NCBI RefSeq assembly: GCF_038630985.1
Contig: NZ_CP152049.1
Span: 4,731,501-4,795,500, forward strand
Length of the DNA: 64,000 nt
Source: Paenibacillus sp. FSL H8-0548
GTDB taxonomy: Bacteria > Bacillota > Bacilli > Paenibacillales > Paenibacillaceae
Direction: 5' to 3'
This document shows positions 35,098-44,165 of this stretch, piece after piece (within the stretch, counting starts at the first letter, position 1; every line of letters starts with the position of its first letter). The translations under genes and the position numbers were made by a program. A model generated the notes under the pieces. That model was not told where the DNA came from and did no database searches. It worked only from the letters and a program-made list of their open reading frames with translations.

Positions 35098-35168
35098 ATT
35101 AAGATTCCCCAAAAAAACTTGCCACCGCTTAGGATACGGTTAACCGTGTCACTCCAACGACGAAATAC

Positions 35169-35600
35169 TTATTTATCTTTAATTATTTCCTTAAAGGTTT
35201 TCAATTTAGCTTGAGCTCGTCGATACATCATATAATCAACTAGATTTGCTATACATATAATGCCCAGCACGATCAATAATATCGGCATAAACTGCTGCTC
35301 TTTCTTCATCTCACTGCTTGTCATCATTAATAAGGCTGCCATAATGAATGTAGTAACTAATAATGCAATAAGGTTGTTGATAAAGAAGTACATCCGAGCA
35401 TTTGCCATACTAATCGGGAGTATTGATGTTAGCCATTCTGTAATAAAACCAATAAAGAACCCTATGCTTCCGCTGGCTAATACCGTTAAAACCTTATAGC
35501 TGAATAGCCCATCTGCATTGTCATAAAACTGTAGTATAATGCCCATGAAGATACCGAGAAAAAAGGATTTTATAATATTTTCCAAATTAACATTTTCCAT
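35169..35600 (-). CDS. DUF3021 membrane protein
   Basis: The protein has 143 residues with four predicted helices (about 10-28, 38-58, 72-93 and 103-125). It matches the DUF3021 family, small four-helix proteins coded next to LytTR regulators. In LytTR regulatory systems the membrane partner restrains the DNA-binding protein. It starts 10 bp after the LytTR stop in the same operon. Confidence 0.82.
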   Translation of the reverse strand: MENVNLENIIKSFFLGIFMGIILQFYDNADGLFSYKVLTVLASGSIGFFIGFITEWLTSILPISMANARMYFFINNLIALLVTTFIMAALLMMTSSEMKKEQQFMPILLIVLGIICIANLVDYMMYRRAQAKLKTFKEIIKDK

Positions 35601-35610
35601 TATGGTGCTC

Positions 35611-36153
35611 CTACATCTTGAGTGTATTTCTCAGCTTTTTTGAGAACATTTTTGATACTTCTAATTCAGCGTGATTATCCATTCTAAGTACATATCGGGA
35701 GTTAAACCAAGGAATAATTTCTTTTACATGCAGCAAATTGACGAGTTGTGATTTATTAATTCGTATAAATCCTTTTGCTGCCCATATGTTCTCATAATAT
35801 TGCAAGGTTTCTTTGATGCTATAGTGATTAGACTTTGTATAGGCCATCATTCCTTCTGGACCTGCTTCTAGATATAACACATCCCGTGGTTCAATAACAG
35901 CAAACTTATTATCGCTTAACCCTGTAAGAGTATTCATAAAATGCACGTTTTCTCGAACGCCAGAAACCAATAGCTTGATTACATCCATGTAATCAATAGC
36001 ATCAAATACAACACTCAGCTTTCCACTTGGTATATCATATCCTTTTTCAACGAGCACCAACTCACTGTCTTGCTTAATTTCTATTTGGTATTTGGATAAT
36101 TCTTGTTTCAATTTTTCATAAACTTTAGTTGAACACAATAATTGAACCATCAT
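35611..36153 (-). CDS. LytTR DNA-binding regulator without receiver domain
   Basis: The protein has 180 residues. The N-terminal 85 residues are not a receiver domain; no phospho-acceptor pattern is present. The C-terminal 95 form a LytTR domain (VIEPRDVLYLEAGPEGMMAY, ESL-like KETLQYYENIW, FIRINKSQLVNLLHVKEI, and NSRYVLRMDNHAELEVS). Together with DUF3021 downstream and a serine hydrolase upstream (26 bp) it looks like a LytTR regulatory system that may control its own operon. Confidence 0.87.
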   Translation of the reverse strand: MMVQLLCSTKVYEKLKQELSKYQIEIKQDSELVLVEKGYDIPSGKLSVVFDAIDYMDVIKLLVSGVRENVHFMNTLTGLSDNKFAVIEPRDVLYLEAGPEGMMAYTKSNHYSIKETLQYYENIWAAKGFIRINKSQLVNLLHVKEIIPWFNSRYVLRMDNHAELEVSKMFSKKLRNTLKM

Positions 36154-36179
36154 ATCTCCTAATGACCATTATTAAACTA

Positions 36180-37361
36180 CTATTCAACTATCATCCTATC
36201 ATAAATCATTCTTATTTTTACTAATTCTTCTATCCCTTTTTCCGCAAAATCAAGTGAACCAAAATTAGCAATAAAAAAGGTATCCTTTTCCTTATCATAT
36301 AAGATATAAGTCCCTGTTGCTCCGACACCACCATAAACGTCTGTCATTGAGCCAAGCAGGAATGACAACTCACTAAAGTCAAAATACATCATGCCCATAC
36401 CGTAATAAATACCCTTTTCATAGCGATGCTTAAAGTCAGTCATCTGTCTATAAACTTCATCAGACAGTAAAACCCCATTTTCTAAAGCCCTCATGAAATT
36501 TAACAAATCATTCATAGTAGTCACAACACCACCGCCTGACCAGTCGATCGATAATGCGTTTTTGTCGCTATAATCAATGCCATTCAAATAAACCCCAACA
36601 ATATCAGCCGGTGCATCATTATAAAACATTAAATAACTATCATTCATACCCAAAGGCTCAAATATTTTTTCTGCTAAAATATCCGAATATGGCTTTTCCT
36701 CGATCGCCTCCAGAATAAGTCCAAGCAAAATATACCCCGTATCCGAATAATAAAATTGCTGTCCTGGTTTTCCTATAGGATTCTGGTTTTCTCTAGTAAA
36801 CGCAATCAACTGATCTGGAGTAAATGAAAGATCCGGATGAGATGAAATCATTTCTATTATAGGTTTCCCGCTTTTTACTGGCCCTTCAAAATAATCCCCC
36901 ACTCCTGATGTATGACTCAGTAAGTGTCTTAATGTTATCTGATCACGATAATCTATGCTGTCTATTACAAATAATCCCTTAAGGATGTCCTCGTCTAGCC
37001 AAGAACTAATCTTATCGTCATAGCTGATTTTACCTTCGTCTACTAATATGCCATAAACGGCAGCACACATGGTTTTACCAATGCTGGCTGCATGATATTG
37101 ACTATCCGTTTGAACAGGTTGATCTGAGATTTGATTTTTAGTACCTACTGCAAATTGTTCAAAGTACCCTGACTGGTTAGAGTAAATGGTCAACAATACG
37201 CTAGATAACGAATCATTTTTTTTCAGTACTTTTGTTAAGTGTGTTTTAATTTTTTCATTAACTGCCGCTTCAGATATTGGCCTATTGATAAAGGTTAATA
37301 ATCCAAATCCAATTACAACTACGATGATTGCGCCAAGCAATATTTTAATTCCTTTTTTCAT
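36180..37361 (-). CDS. Membrane-anchored serine hydrolase, beta-lactamase (class C/PBP4*) fold
   Basis: The ATG at 37361 has AAAGGTGG 5 nt upstream and begins a signal anchor (MKKGIKILLGAIIVVVIGFG); an earlier ATG adds 12 residues without a site. The protein has 393 residues. The catalytic SxxK is HAASIGKTM (about 104) and the tyrosine block is YSDTGYILLG, where Asp replaces the usual Asn of YxN. A late GGVGATGTY fits the KTG-equivalent region. These proteins are D-amino-acid peptidases, esterases or penicillin-binding-related. It is first in an operon with LytTR and DUF3021. Confidence 0.82.
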   Translation of the reverse strand: MKKGIKILLGAIIVVVIGFGLLTFINRPISEAAVNEKIKTHLTKVLKKNDSLSSVLLTIYSNQSGYFEQFAVGTKNQISDQPVQTDSQYHAASIGKTMCAAVYGILVDEGKISYDDKISSWLDEDILKGLFVIDSIDYRDQITLRHLLSHTSGVGDYFEGPVKSGKPIIEMISSHPDLSFTPDQLIAFTRENQNPIGKPGQQFYYSDTGYILLGLILEAIEEKPYSDILAEKIFEPLGMNDSYLMFYNDAPADIVGVYLNGIDYSDKNALSIDWSGGGVVTTMNDLLNFMRALENGVLLSDEVYRQMTDFKHRYEKGIYYGMGMMYFDFSELSFLLGSMTDVYGGVGATGTYILYDKEKDTFFIANFGSLDFAEKGIEELVKIRMIYDRMIVE

Positions 37362-37526
37362 ATGAACCACCTTTCGCTTCATGTACTTGTCATACATTAA
37401 TCTAATCGATGGCTTAAGATTTAGAAATGCATTTACCGTAAGCGGTCAAAATTCAAGGTTAAGACGACTTTTTTGCAACCTATAAAAATCCACCTGTCCA
37501 CAGCGTTTATAGAACGAAAATCCAAA

Positions 37527-37560
37527 TAACCCTCCACAGAAAACTCTGTGGAGGGTTTTA
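37527..37560. terminator. Terminator between the RCC1/SLH gene and the serine hydrolase operon
   Basis: CCCTCCACAGA / TCTGTGGAGGG forms an 11-bp stem with a 4-nt loop and is followed on the plus strand by TTTTA. It lies about 30 bp beyond the RCC1/SLH stop on the minus strand, where it is followed by TTATTTGG. Confidence 0.75.
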
Positions 37561-37589
37561 CACTTCATATGCATTGCTTGGTTTGAGTA

Positions 37590-40500
37590 CTAATGAAGAA
37601 CTTTCCAAAGCCGTACAAGTGCGACAGCAGCTTCAGCTCTCGTAGTTAATCCATACGGTACAAATTGATTGCCGCTTCGTCCTACTAGAATTCCGTGCTC
37701 ACTGACAGCTTCTATATCAGCCTTAGCCCAGGCTGGGATGCTTGCATCATCAGAGAAGAATGGACTTTCTGTACTGCCAGCATTCCATTTCATTGACCTT
37801 GAGATCATCGCAGCCATTTCTGACCGGTTTACCGATTGCATTGGCCGTAACTTACCGTCGGAATACCCCTCTAGGATTCCTTCATCTACTGCTGTCGGAA
37901 TCATCAATCGCGCCCATTCAGGTATACTGTCCTTGTCGCTGAACGGCAAATCCTTTTTATCATTACTGATATTGATTTGGAGGGTCCGCATCAGCATAGC
38001 CGCAAACTCCGTTCTTGTAACGTAGTGATCGGACACAAAGGAATGTACTGAAACTCCCTCAACGATTCCCAGGCTTGCCGCTTCACAAATATCAGATTTT
38101 GCCCAGTGATTCTCAACATCTGTAAATAGACATGCAAAATCAGTTGAGCCTGTATCCTTATTCGCAATACGATTAATCGATACGGTATAAGTTCTAGAGG
38201 CACCATTCTGGGCTTGGACTATAATCCTAAGCACATTGGCTCCCAGCGCCAACTGCACGTTTGTCGTCTCACTAATGCGATTGCCATTCAGTTTGACAAT
38301 TGCCTTAGAATCAGAAGAAGTCAATTGCAGTTCTACTTGGTCCACGTCTGTCTCTACGTTATATTCCTTAATCCCAGGCGTGAAGGCAGACGATAAAATG
38401 AGTTCCTTGCCAGCTACAATTACCTTTAATGCAGCTAAATCGGCATTACTTGATCCATTACTTGATTCCGTTGATGATGATACCTTGTACAACACACTAA
38501 CCGCAGCGGATTGGCCTGCCACCTCTACTCCGTTTAGATAAATCGTTAATAGATGGGTTTTAACCGCTTGAGTCGTGTTTGATGGAAGTGTTACCGTGGC
38601 TTCCGCGCTCGTCTCACTTCCCACATTGGCCGCAGCAGTTTCGACTCCATCTACATAGATCTGGATGGTCTGACCGATCAGATTGCTGCCTGCTATTGTA
38701 GCTATAATGCTGCCTCCCGAACTTTCCACGCTGGCTGGATGAGCGGAAATACCCGTGATCACAGGCACATCCACGGTAAAGCTCGCACTTGCTGCGTCCA
38801 GCTCATTATGATTGGCGTTTCTGACCACATTTCCAGCAACATGCAACTCATAATCCCCATCTTTCAACAGGTCATTAAAACTTAAGGTAAAAGTGTGTGA
38901 GAGCTCATCATAGCTTGTTGTATAGGCTGAGAATACCTCTCCATCCTTCTGCATGCTGATGAGCTGCAGTGCATCCCCTCCATGTAACTGGGCTCCACCG
39001 GCAATCCAATATACCGCTTCGGAAACCGAAACCGTAACCTCTGTAGGTTGAACAATAAACCGTTGTTTATCTGTAAAGTTTCCAAATGTGACAACCGGCT
39101 TGGTTGTATCATATTGTAACAGCAGCGTATTGGATATCGTATTAAGATTGCCTGCCGCATCCGTTACAGTTCCGGCAGCCACCGTTATCTTCACAGCTTG
39201 TCCGCTAGTCGTCGGGCTAACGGTAGCCTTATACGTCGAGGAGGTCACGGCAACTAAATCCGATACGGTTCCATTCTCAATCACCATATCATTCTCTGTG
39301 AAGCCATGGATAGGTTCACTAAAGGAGATTGTCACAGGGAAAGAAGCGTTGACCGTACTGCCTGACGAGCTGGAAACGACTGCAGTCGGGGCAGTGTTAT
39401 CCAGAACAAAAGGATTGGAAACCTTATCGACCACATTGCCGACTTTGTCTGTGGCTCGAATGTGTAAATACCAATTGCCAGTACCACTGGCTTGACTTAG
39501 CGTATCTCCATCACTGAAGTCCGTCCATCCGCTGGAAGGGACAGTGGTGCTTTGTGTCCACGCATATTTCAAGGAAGCAGAGTCGATGCCGCTCTGCGTA
39601 TCGCTCACCGTCACCAAACTAGCTGCGGACGTCGATGCCGCCGCACCGCCATTGGTGCTGAATTGCACGACCGGAGCCGTTGAATCAATCGATAGCGTAA
39701 TCGTATAGGTTTTACTCAGCTGTAAATATGGTTCGACTCGGACAAGTACATCCATGTCCGAGATCACTCCCGCAATGTTGATCGCCTTCGTACTGCCGCT
39801 CGTCACCAGCTCATTATTCACATACAACTGCGAGTAGGTCGTATCCTCAAGTGTCGGTGTCACATGGATACTAGGCAGCGATTGTCCGTCATAATAATAG
39901 GTGTAGGCTGTCACGGTAGGATCAAAGGACTGCGTGAATCCCCCTTCCTGCAACATTAAGCTGCTCAAATTGGTATTACCGGGTACGGTCGTTTCGCCGT
40001 CGGAATTCCGCCCCCAAGCGATGACCGTTCCATCCGCTTGTAATGCGAGCGAATGATAATTCCCCCCAGCAATCGATACGACATCATTTAAGCCGTCCGG
40101 TACGCTGCGCTGATTATAATTATTTAGTCCCCATGCAACCAACGTGCCGTCCGACTTTAGTGCAAGTGAATGGTTTGCTCCCGCAGCAATCGCTACGACA
40201 TCACTTAATCCCGCAGGGACGCTGCTTTGACCATAAACATTATTTCCCCATCCGACTATAGTGCCGTCTACCTTCAGCGCAAGCGAATGAAATTCGCCTG
40301 CAGCGATCGATACCACATCGGTTAATCCTGCTGGTACGGTCGTATCACCATAAATAGTGCTACCCCATGTCACCACCGTACCGTTCGATTTTAATGCCAT
40401 TGAATGAAAATAACCTGCAGCAATCGATACGACATCGCTTAAGCCCGCAGGTACGCTGCTTTGACCATATAAATCATGTCCCCATCCGATGACAGTACCG

Positions 40501-41768
40501 TCCGATTTCAGCACGAGCGAATGAAGTGCTCCAGCGGCGATCGATACCACTTTGGTTATTCCAGCCGGCATGATTGTTTGATTATAATCGTTGTTTCCCC
40601 ACCCAACCACAGTACCGTCCGATTTTAGCACCAGAGTATGATAGTCACCGGCGGCGATCGATACGACGCCGCTCAAGCCTACCGGTAGTTCTCTTTCTCC
40701 AGACGCATTCCTTCCCCATCCAACGACAGTGCTGTCCGCTTTTATCGCTAGGGAGAAGCTTCCTCCAGCGACGATCCGGTTACCTTTCACAGGCAAATCC
40801 AGCCCTGTTGGTACGGATGTTTGACCTTTACTGTTATCTCCAAACGCAAGGATCGTGCCATCCACTTTTAGCACCAGCGAATGTTTTTCTCCTCCCGCGA
40901 TCGACATCACTCCGGTTAGTCCTGCCGGAATGCTCGTTTGACCATTACCATTGAGGCCCCATCCGACTAAGGTTCCATTCGATATTAGTGCGAGAGAATG
41001 AAGTCCTCCCCCAGCGATCGACGTCACTCCGGTTAGTCCTACCGGAACGCTCGTTTGACCATTACCGTTGAGCCCCCATCCGACAACAGTGCCGTCTGAT
41101 TTGAATGCGAGCGAATGAGCCTCTCCCGCGGCGATTGACACCACTCCGGTTAGTCCAATCGGCACGCTCGATTGGCTAAAATCGTTGTAACCCCATGCGA
41201 CGACGGTGCCGTCCGATTTTAGAGCCAGCGAATGATATCCTCCCCCAGCGATTGCCACCACATTCGACAGTCCAGCTGGAATACTCGTTTGACCATAATC
41301 ATTGAGACCCCATGCGATTATAGTTCCGTCCGATTTTAGCGCCAGTGAATGACCGTATCCCGCGGCGACCGACGCCACGTCGGACAATCCTGCCGGCACG
41401 GTCGTTTGACCGTGATTGTTTTCTCCCCATGCGACAACAGTACCATCTGCTTTTAAAGCGAGTGAATGATTGTATCCCGCGGCAATCGAGGCTACATCTG
41501 ACAATCCTTCTGGCACGGTCGTTTGACCAAGACTATTGTCACCCCATACAACAACAGTGCCATCCGCTTTTAATGCGAGCGAATGAAAACCTCCCGCAGA
41601 GATCCGTACCATTTGCCGACTCTCAGTCACTATCTGAGCTGCATCTGCCGTATAGAGATTGAATGGAACGATCAAGCTGAACAACAATACAAACACCAAA
41701 GAACGGCGAACAGTCTTTCTCCATTTAATAGATAACAATTTTTCACCCGCTCCTTCATCCATATTCAT
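37590..41768 (-). CDS. Giant secreted RCC1-repeat protein with SLH anchor
   Basis: The protein has about 1,392 residues. The start is put at ATG 41768 (GGAGGG 14 nt upstream); a TTG at 41738 with AAGGAG is also possible. A signal peptide (LVFVLLFSLIVPFNLYTADA) is followed by 14 RCC1-like repeats of 39 residues (pattern SIAAGxxHSLALKxDGTVVxWG then GQTxVPxGLxxV). Seven come before and seven after a short linker (DLPVKGN), enough for two seven-bladed propellers. Then come a cadherin-like beta-sandwich (LSSLMLQEGGFTQSFDPTVT), Ig-like and Big-type domains, a second cadherin-like unit and three SLH domains at the C-terminus. It is probably an S-layer-attached adhesin or binding protein. Ligand unknown. 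Confidence 0.85.
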   Translation of the reverse strand: MNMDEGAGEKLLSIKWRKTVRRSLVFVLLFSLIVPFNLYTADAAQIVTESRQMVRISAGGFHSLALKADGTVVVWGDNSLGQTTVPEGLSDVASIAAGYNHSLALKADGTVVAWGENNHGQTTVPAGLSDVASVAAGYGHSLALKSDGTIIAWGLNDYGQTSIPAGLSNVVAIAGGGYHSLALKSDGTVVAWGYNDFSQSSVPIGLTGVVSIAAGEAHSLAFKSDGTVVGWGLNGNGQTSVPVGLTGVTSIAGGGLHSLALISNGTLVGWGLNGNGQTSIPAGLTGVMSIAGGEKHSLVLKVDGTILAFGDNSKGQTSVPTGLDLPVKGNRIVAGGSFSLAIKADSTVVGWGRNASGERELPVGLSGVVSIAAGDYHTLVLKSDGTVVGWGNNDYNQTIMPAGITKVVSIAAGALHSLVLKSDGTVIGWGHDLYGQSSVPAGLSDVVSIAAGYFHSMALKSNGTVVTWGSTIYGDTTVPAGLTDVVSIAAGEFHSLALKVDGTIVGWGNNVYGQSSVPAGLSDVVAIAAGANHSLALKSDGTLVAWGLNNYNQRSVPDGLNDVVSIAGGNYHSLALQADGTVIAWGRNSDGETTVPGNTNLSSLMLQEGGFTQSFDPTVTAYTYYYDGQSLPSIHVTPTLEDTTYSQLYVNNELVTSGSTKAINIAGVISDMDVLVRVEPYLQLSKTYTITLSIDSTAPVVQFSTNGGAAASTSAASLVTVSDTQSGIDSASLKYAWTQSTTVPSSGWTDFSDGDTLSQASGTGNWYLHIRATDKVGNVVDKVSNPFVLDNTAPTAVVSSSSGSTVNASFPVTISFSEPIHGFTENDMVIENGTVSDLVAVTSSTYKATVSPTTSGQAVKITVAAGTVTDAAGNLNTISNTLLLQYDTTKPVVTFGNFTDKQRFIVQPTEVTVSVSEAVYWIAGGAQLHGGDALQLISMQKDGEVFSAYTTSYDELSHTFTLSFNDLLKDGDYELHVAGNVVRNANHNELDAASASFTVDVPVITGISAHPASVESSGGSIIATIAGSNLIGQTIQIYVDGVETAAANVGSETSAEATVTLPSNTTQAVKTHLLTIYLNGVEVAGQSAAVSVLYKVSSSTESSNGSSNADLAALKVIVAGKELILSSAFTPGIKEYNVETDVDQVELQLTSSDSKAIVKLNGNRISETTNVQLALGANVLRIIVQAQNGASRTYTVSINRIANKDTGSTDFACLFTDVENHWAKSDICEAASLGIVEGVSVHSFVSDHYVTRTEFAAMLMRTLQINISNDKKDLPFSDKDSIPEWARLMIPTAVDEGILEGYSDGKLRPMQSVNRSEMAAMISRSMKWNAGSTESPFFSDDASIPAWAKADIEAVSEHGILVGRSGNQFVPYGLTTRAEAAVALVRLWKVLH
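39980..41621 (-). repeat. Coding tandem repeat: 14 RCC1 units of 117 bp
   Basis: The DNA repeats at 117-bp spacing within the surface-protein gene, with the seventh and eighth units separated by a shorter linker. Units 2-6 and 9-13 are the most alike. Such an array can change copy number by recombination. Confidence 0.8.
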
Positions 41769-41804
41769 TATTAATACGAAATCCCTCCAATGGAAGCATA
41801 ACAA

Positions 41805-42466
41805 AACGCTATGAAAGAATTATGAAAGAAAAGGGGGTTATATACGAAATTAAAAAAAGGGCTGGGGGATCACCCCAATTAATCATTTGCGTTTTGGGCG
41901 CTGCGCGAGTAGATCATCTAAACTCCAATGCGCAGCTATCCTTGCAGCATCCTTAGCCGTGTACGACCCGGAACTCGCTAGATCATGCACTAAAGCTTCC
42001 GCTAGATGAAGGAGAAGCGTCTACACTGCACTTCGTACAATGAAAACCTCACATGAGAGCTGATTCAGAACTCTACATTGTAATTTTGCAGGAGAATGAG
42101 CTCCAAACCAACAAATATCGCCCTAGAATAGACAATCTATTGTAAAAACTACAGTATTCGTTCCTTGTTAGGCTAGTAACGTCGATTACGTTGTACAAAC
42201 TGCAGCGTAGCCTCTTCCTATAGCACTGAACCCATCGAACTAGTACGACCATTCTAAGAGCTGGACACTTGAAATCATTGCCGCTTTTATTGAGCGCGAG
42301 TTTAATCATCGCTACTCGCTACGTTGGATGATGAGTCAGGTCAGGGGCTGGCAGGAAGATCAGCAGTATTTTGAAAATAATATTCATTGCCGCTAGATTC
42401 ATATATTATGGTAAAATATGATTAATTAAATTCACTATTGGAGTTTATAGCGGTAGGAGGAACAAA
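41805..42466. repeat. Non-coding degenerate region, left arm of an inverted-repeat pair
   Basis: No intact gene is present. From about 41880 the motif TTGGGCGCTGCGCGAGTAGA appears; copies occur inverted at 43650-43690 and near 60650. The segment 42005-42230 (with TCGATTACGTTGTACAAACT and GCAGCGTAGCCTC) is about 80% identical by eye to the reverse complement of 43335-43550. A fragment of IS630 transposase lies at 42241-42398. The reverse strand of 41883-42000 also reads as a 40-codon open stretch ending LDDLLAQRPKRK, of unknown origin. Confidence 0.6.
42241..42398 (+). pseudogene. Internal fragment of an IS630-family transposase
   Basis: The plus strand reads SWTLEIIAAFIEREFNHRYS then LRWMM, which matches the conserved WTLELLAEWVERE-x-x-x-RYS block of IS630 transposases. 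No start codon and no DDE core accompany it. The N-terminal part of a similar transposase lies 800 bp further on at 43191, so the pieces are out of order. Confidence 0.7.
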
Positions 42467-42811
42467 ATGGACGAAGTATTGTGGGAAGGAAAGCCCTTCA
42501 ATTTTGGATTTCCTAGCTTTACAAAATATCAGATTACAGAATCAAGAATTATAGTGGAAAAGGGAATCTTAACAAAGAGACGTGATGAAATCCGCCTCTA
42601 CCGGATCAGAGATATTACTTCAAAACGAAGCTTATGGGAACGGATCCTCAGAATAGGAGATATCACGGTATTTTCATCCGATACAAGCCATTCCGAATTT
42701 AAGCTTCTCAATATAAGAAAACCTACTGAAGTAGCAGACTTGCTAGGATCCGCAGTTGAAAAATCACGTATTAAGCATCGATCACTAGAGATTGCCGGTA
42801 CTATGGAATAG
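42467..42811 (+). CDS. Bacterial PH-domain (YdbS/bPH2-like) protein
   Basis: The protein has 114 residues and a strong GGAGG site 7 nt before the ATG. It has the bPH2 pattern: YQITESRIIVEKGILTKRRD, then EIRLYRIRDITSKRSLWERI, and GDITVFSSDTSHSEFKLLNI. No membrane segment is present, unlike many family members. It is presumably cytoplasmic with a scaffold or binding role; function unknown. It is the only intact gene inside the inverted-repeat region and has its own downstream terminator. Confidence 0.8.
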   Translation: MDEVLWEGKPFNFGFPSFTKYQITESRIIVEKGILTKRRDEIRLYRIRDITSKRSLWERILRIGDITVFSSDTSHSEFKLLNIRKPTEVADLLGSAVEKSRIKHRSLEIAGTME

Positions 42812-42815
42812 ACAG

Positions 42816-42955
42816 CTATATGGCTTTGCTGACCTCCCTTTCTCCTGCTACAAAGAGAGGTGCCGCAGCAGCCATCAATGTGGACTGACCCCTAGCTGTC
42901 ACCCAAAAACCCTTAGCAAAGTTAACATTTACGTCTATACTCAGTGAATCTCGCT
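42816..42955 (-). pseudogene. Short coding-like remnant, family not recognised
   Basis: A minus-strand frame ending at 42816 reads AKGFWVTARGQSTLMAAAAP then LFVAGEREVSKAI and stop. Composition is protein-like, but upstream the frame meets stops within about 45 codons and has no start. It could be the 3' end of a lost gene. I could not identify it. Confidence 0.3.
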
Positions 42956-42966
42956 ATCAATGGGAA

Positions 42967-43014
42967 TGAAAGAAGATGGCTCCTGACGAATTCAGGAGCC
43001 ATCTTCTTTTTACT
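42967..43014 (+). terminator. Strong terminator downstream of the PH-domain gene
   Basis: AAGATGGCTCCTGA and TCAGGAGCCATCTT form a 14-bp perfect stem with a 4-nt loop, followed by CTTTTTA. It lies 160 bp beyond the stop, or could end a minus-strand transcript instead. Confidence 0.8.
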
Positions 43015-43190
43015 TAACACATCTTATTGAGTGTCCAGACATTGGCTGATTCTCATTAAACGATTCATTCCTTACAGCCTTTCTATCAAAGCTAGTACAG
43101 GTTCTTTCACCTGTGCTTTTTCTTCCTGTCTCTGGCTATATAAGTTGAACTTAAGTTTTAGAAACCTATGGTAGGGAAATAACGACCTGC

Positions 43191-43320
43191 ATGTCGAATA
43201 AGAAAGAAATTAATTTGAACAGGCAGGTATGAACATTATCAAGCGTTGTATGTAGATCTTAAAGGAAAATCAGTCAAGGACATCGCCGATTTCTTTGGTT
43301 CAACTGATAGAGTTGGGTTA
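43191..43320 (+). pseudogene. N-terminal fragment of an IS630-family transposase, frameshifted
   Basis: From ATG 43191 the frame reads MSNKKEINLNRQ. After a frameshift it continues YEHYQALYVDLKGKSVKDIA then DFFGST, the helix-turn-helix start of IS630 transposases. It then runs into the right inverted-repeat arm. It is inactive. Confidence 0.75.
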
Positions 43321-43334
43321 GTTCGTTTAGGAAA

Positions 43335-43690
43335 TAGCGCGATAGGACGAGGCTACGCTGCAGTTTGTATAATGTAATCGACGTTACTTGCCTGACTCGA
43401 TACGTACACTGTAGTTTGTGCAATAGATGGCCTATTCTAGGGCGATATTCGTTGGTTTGGAGTTAATTCTACTGCATAATTACAATGTAGCCATCTGAAA
43501 CGGCTCTCATGTGAGGTTTCTAGTGTACAAAGTGCAGGCTAGGCTGCTTCTCATTAAACGATATACCTTGAACCAAGGTGAAACGGCTATCGCCGTCCTT
43601 CGGCGGCGCCAGCGCGTTTCATTCCGGAGAAATATAGAGAAAGTATGGTGAAATGATCTACTCGCGCAGCGACCAAAACGTAAATGTTTA
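43335..43690. repeat. Right arm of the inverted-repeat pair plus dispersed hairpin repeat
   Basis: 43335-43550 is the inverted partner of 42005-42230. At 43573-43620 lies the hairpin CAAGGTGAAACGGCTATCGC / CGTCCTTCGGCGGCG, a copy of that at 21434. 43650-43690 holds the inverted copy of the TGCGCGAGTAGA motif. Within the arm, TGCAGTTTGTATAATGTAAT and TGTAGTTTGTGCAATAGATG are sub-repeats about 55 bp apart. No gene is present. Confidence 0.6.
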
Positions 43691-43784
43691 GTTCAACTTA
43701 TATAGATGTCAACTGATTACGTTCAATTTTATCCATTGCTTTCGGTGCTTCCTTCTTTTAAATCTAAATTTCCTGCTTCAAAAC

Positions 43785-43812
43785 TTGTATAACGAGGTAG
43801 TGTGTTATACAA
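43785..43812. promoter_or_regulatory. Palindromic operator upstream of padR
   Basis: TTGTATAAC and GTTATACAA are perfect 9-bp inverted arms separated by 10 bp, 26 bp before the padR ATG. Size, position and AT-rich arms suit autorepression by the PadR protein. Confidence 0.6.
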
Positions 43813-43838
43813 TGTCAATTAATGGAGGTGCATTTGAA

Positions 43839-44165
43839 ATGGATAAGGAACTAATGAAAGGCAGCATCGATATTCTGATATTGTCCGTGATCTCAAGACA
43901 GGATACCTACGGATATGCGATTATACAGCAAATAAAAAGAAATAGTGACGACGATTACAGTATGAGTGAAGGTACACTTTATCCCGCATTAAAACGGCTC
44001 GAAGGGAAAGGCTATCTTCAATCATACTGGGGAGAGTCCGATGAAGGCGGGCGTCGCAAGTTTTATCGGATAATGGAACATGGGCAAACGGTGCTTGAGC
44101 ATAAGCTGCAGGAGTGGAAGACAATCACGAAGCTAATTGGAACTGTAACGGGGGGAATGGCATGA
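43839..44165 (+). CDS. PadR-family transcriptional regulator
   Basis: I set the start at ATG 43839, 10-11 nt after GGAGG; an upstream ATG at 43785 lies inside the palindromic operator. The protein has 108 residues with a PadR winged helix: MDKELMKGSIDILILSVISR, TYGYAIIQQIK, the recognition part MSEGTLYPALKRLEGKGYL and YRIMEHGQ. It shares an ATGA overlap with the HAAS/VanZ gene, its usual partner type. Confidence 0.9.
   Translation: MDKELMKGSIDILILSVISRQDTYGYAIIQQIKRNSDDDYSMSEGTLYPALKRLEGKGYLQSYWGESDEGGRRKFYRIMEHGQTVLEHKLQEWKTITKLIGTVTGGMA

Noticed and set aside
35100..35160. GGATACGGTTAACCGTGTC as terminator of the VOC gene
   Set aside because: Stem has no loop and no T tract; left unannotated.
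39980..41621. Regular 117-bp repeats that might suggest a CRISPR-like or satellite array
   Set aside because: They are in frame and translate to RCC1 units within one long gene.
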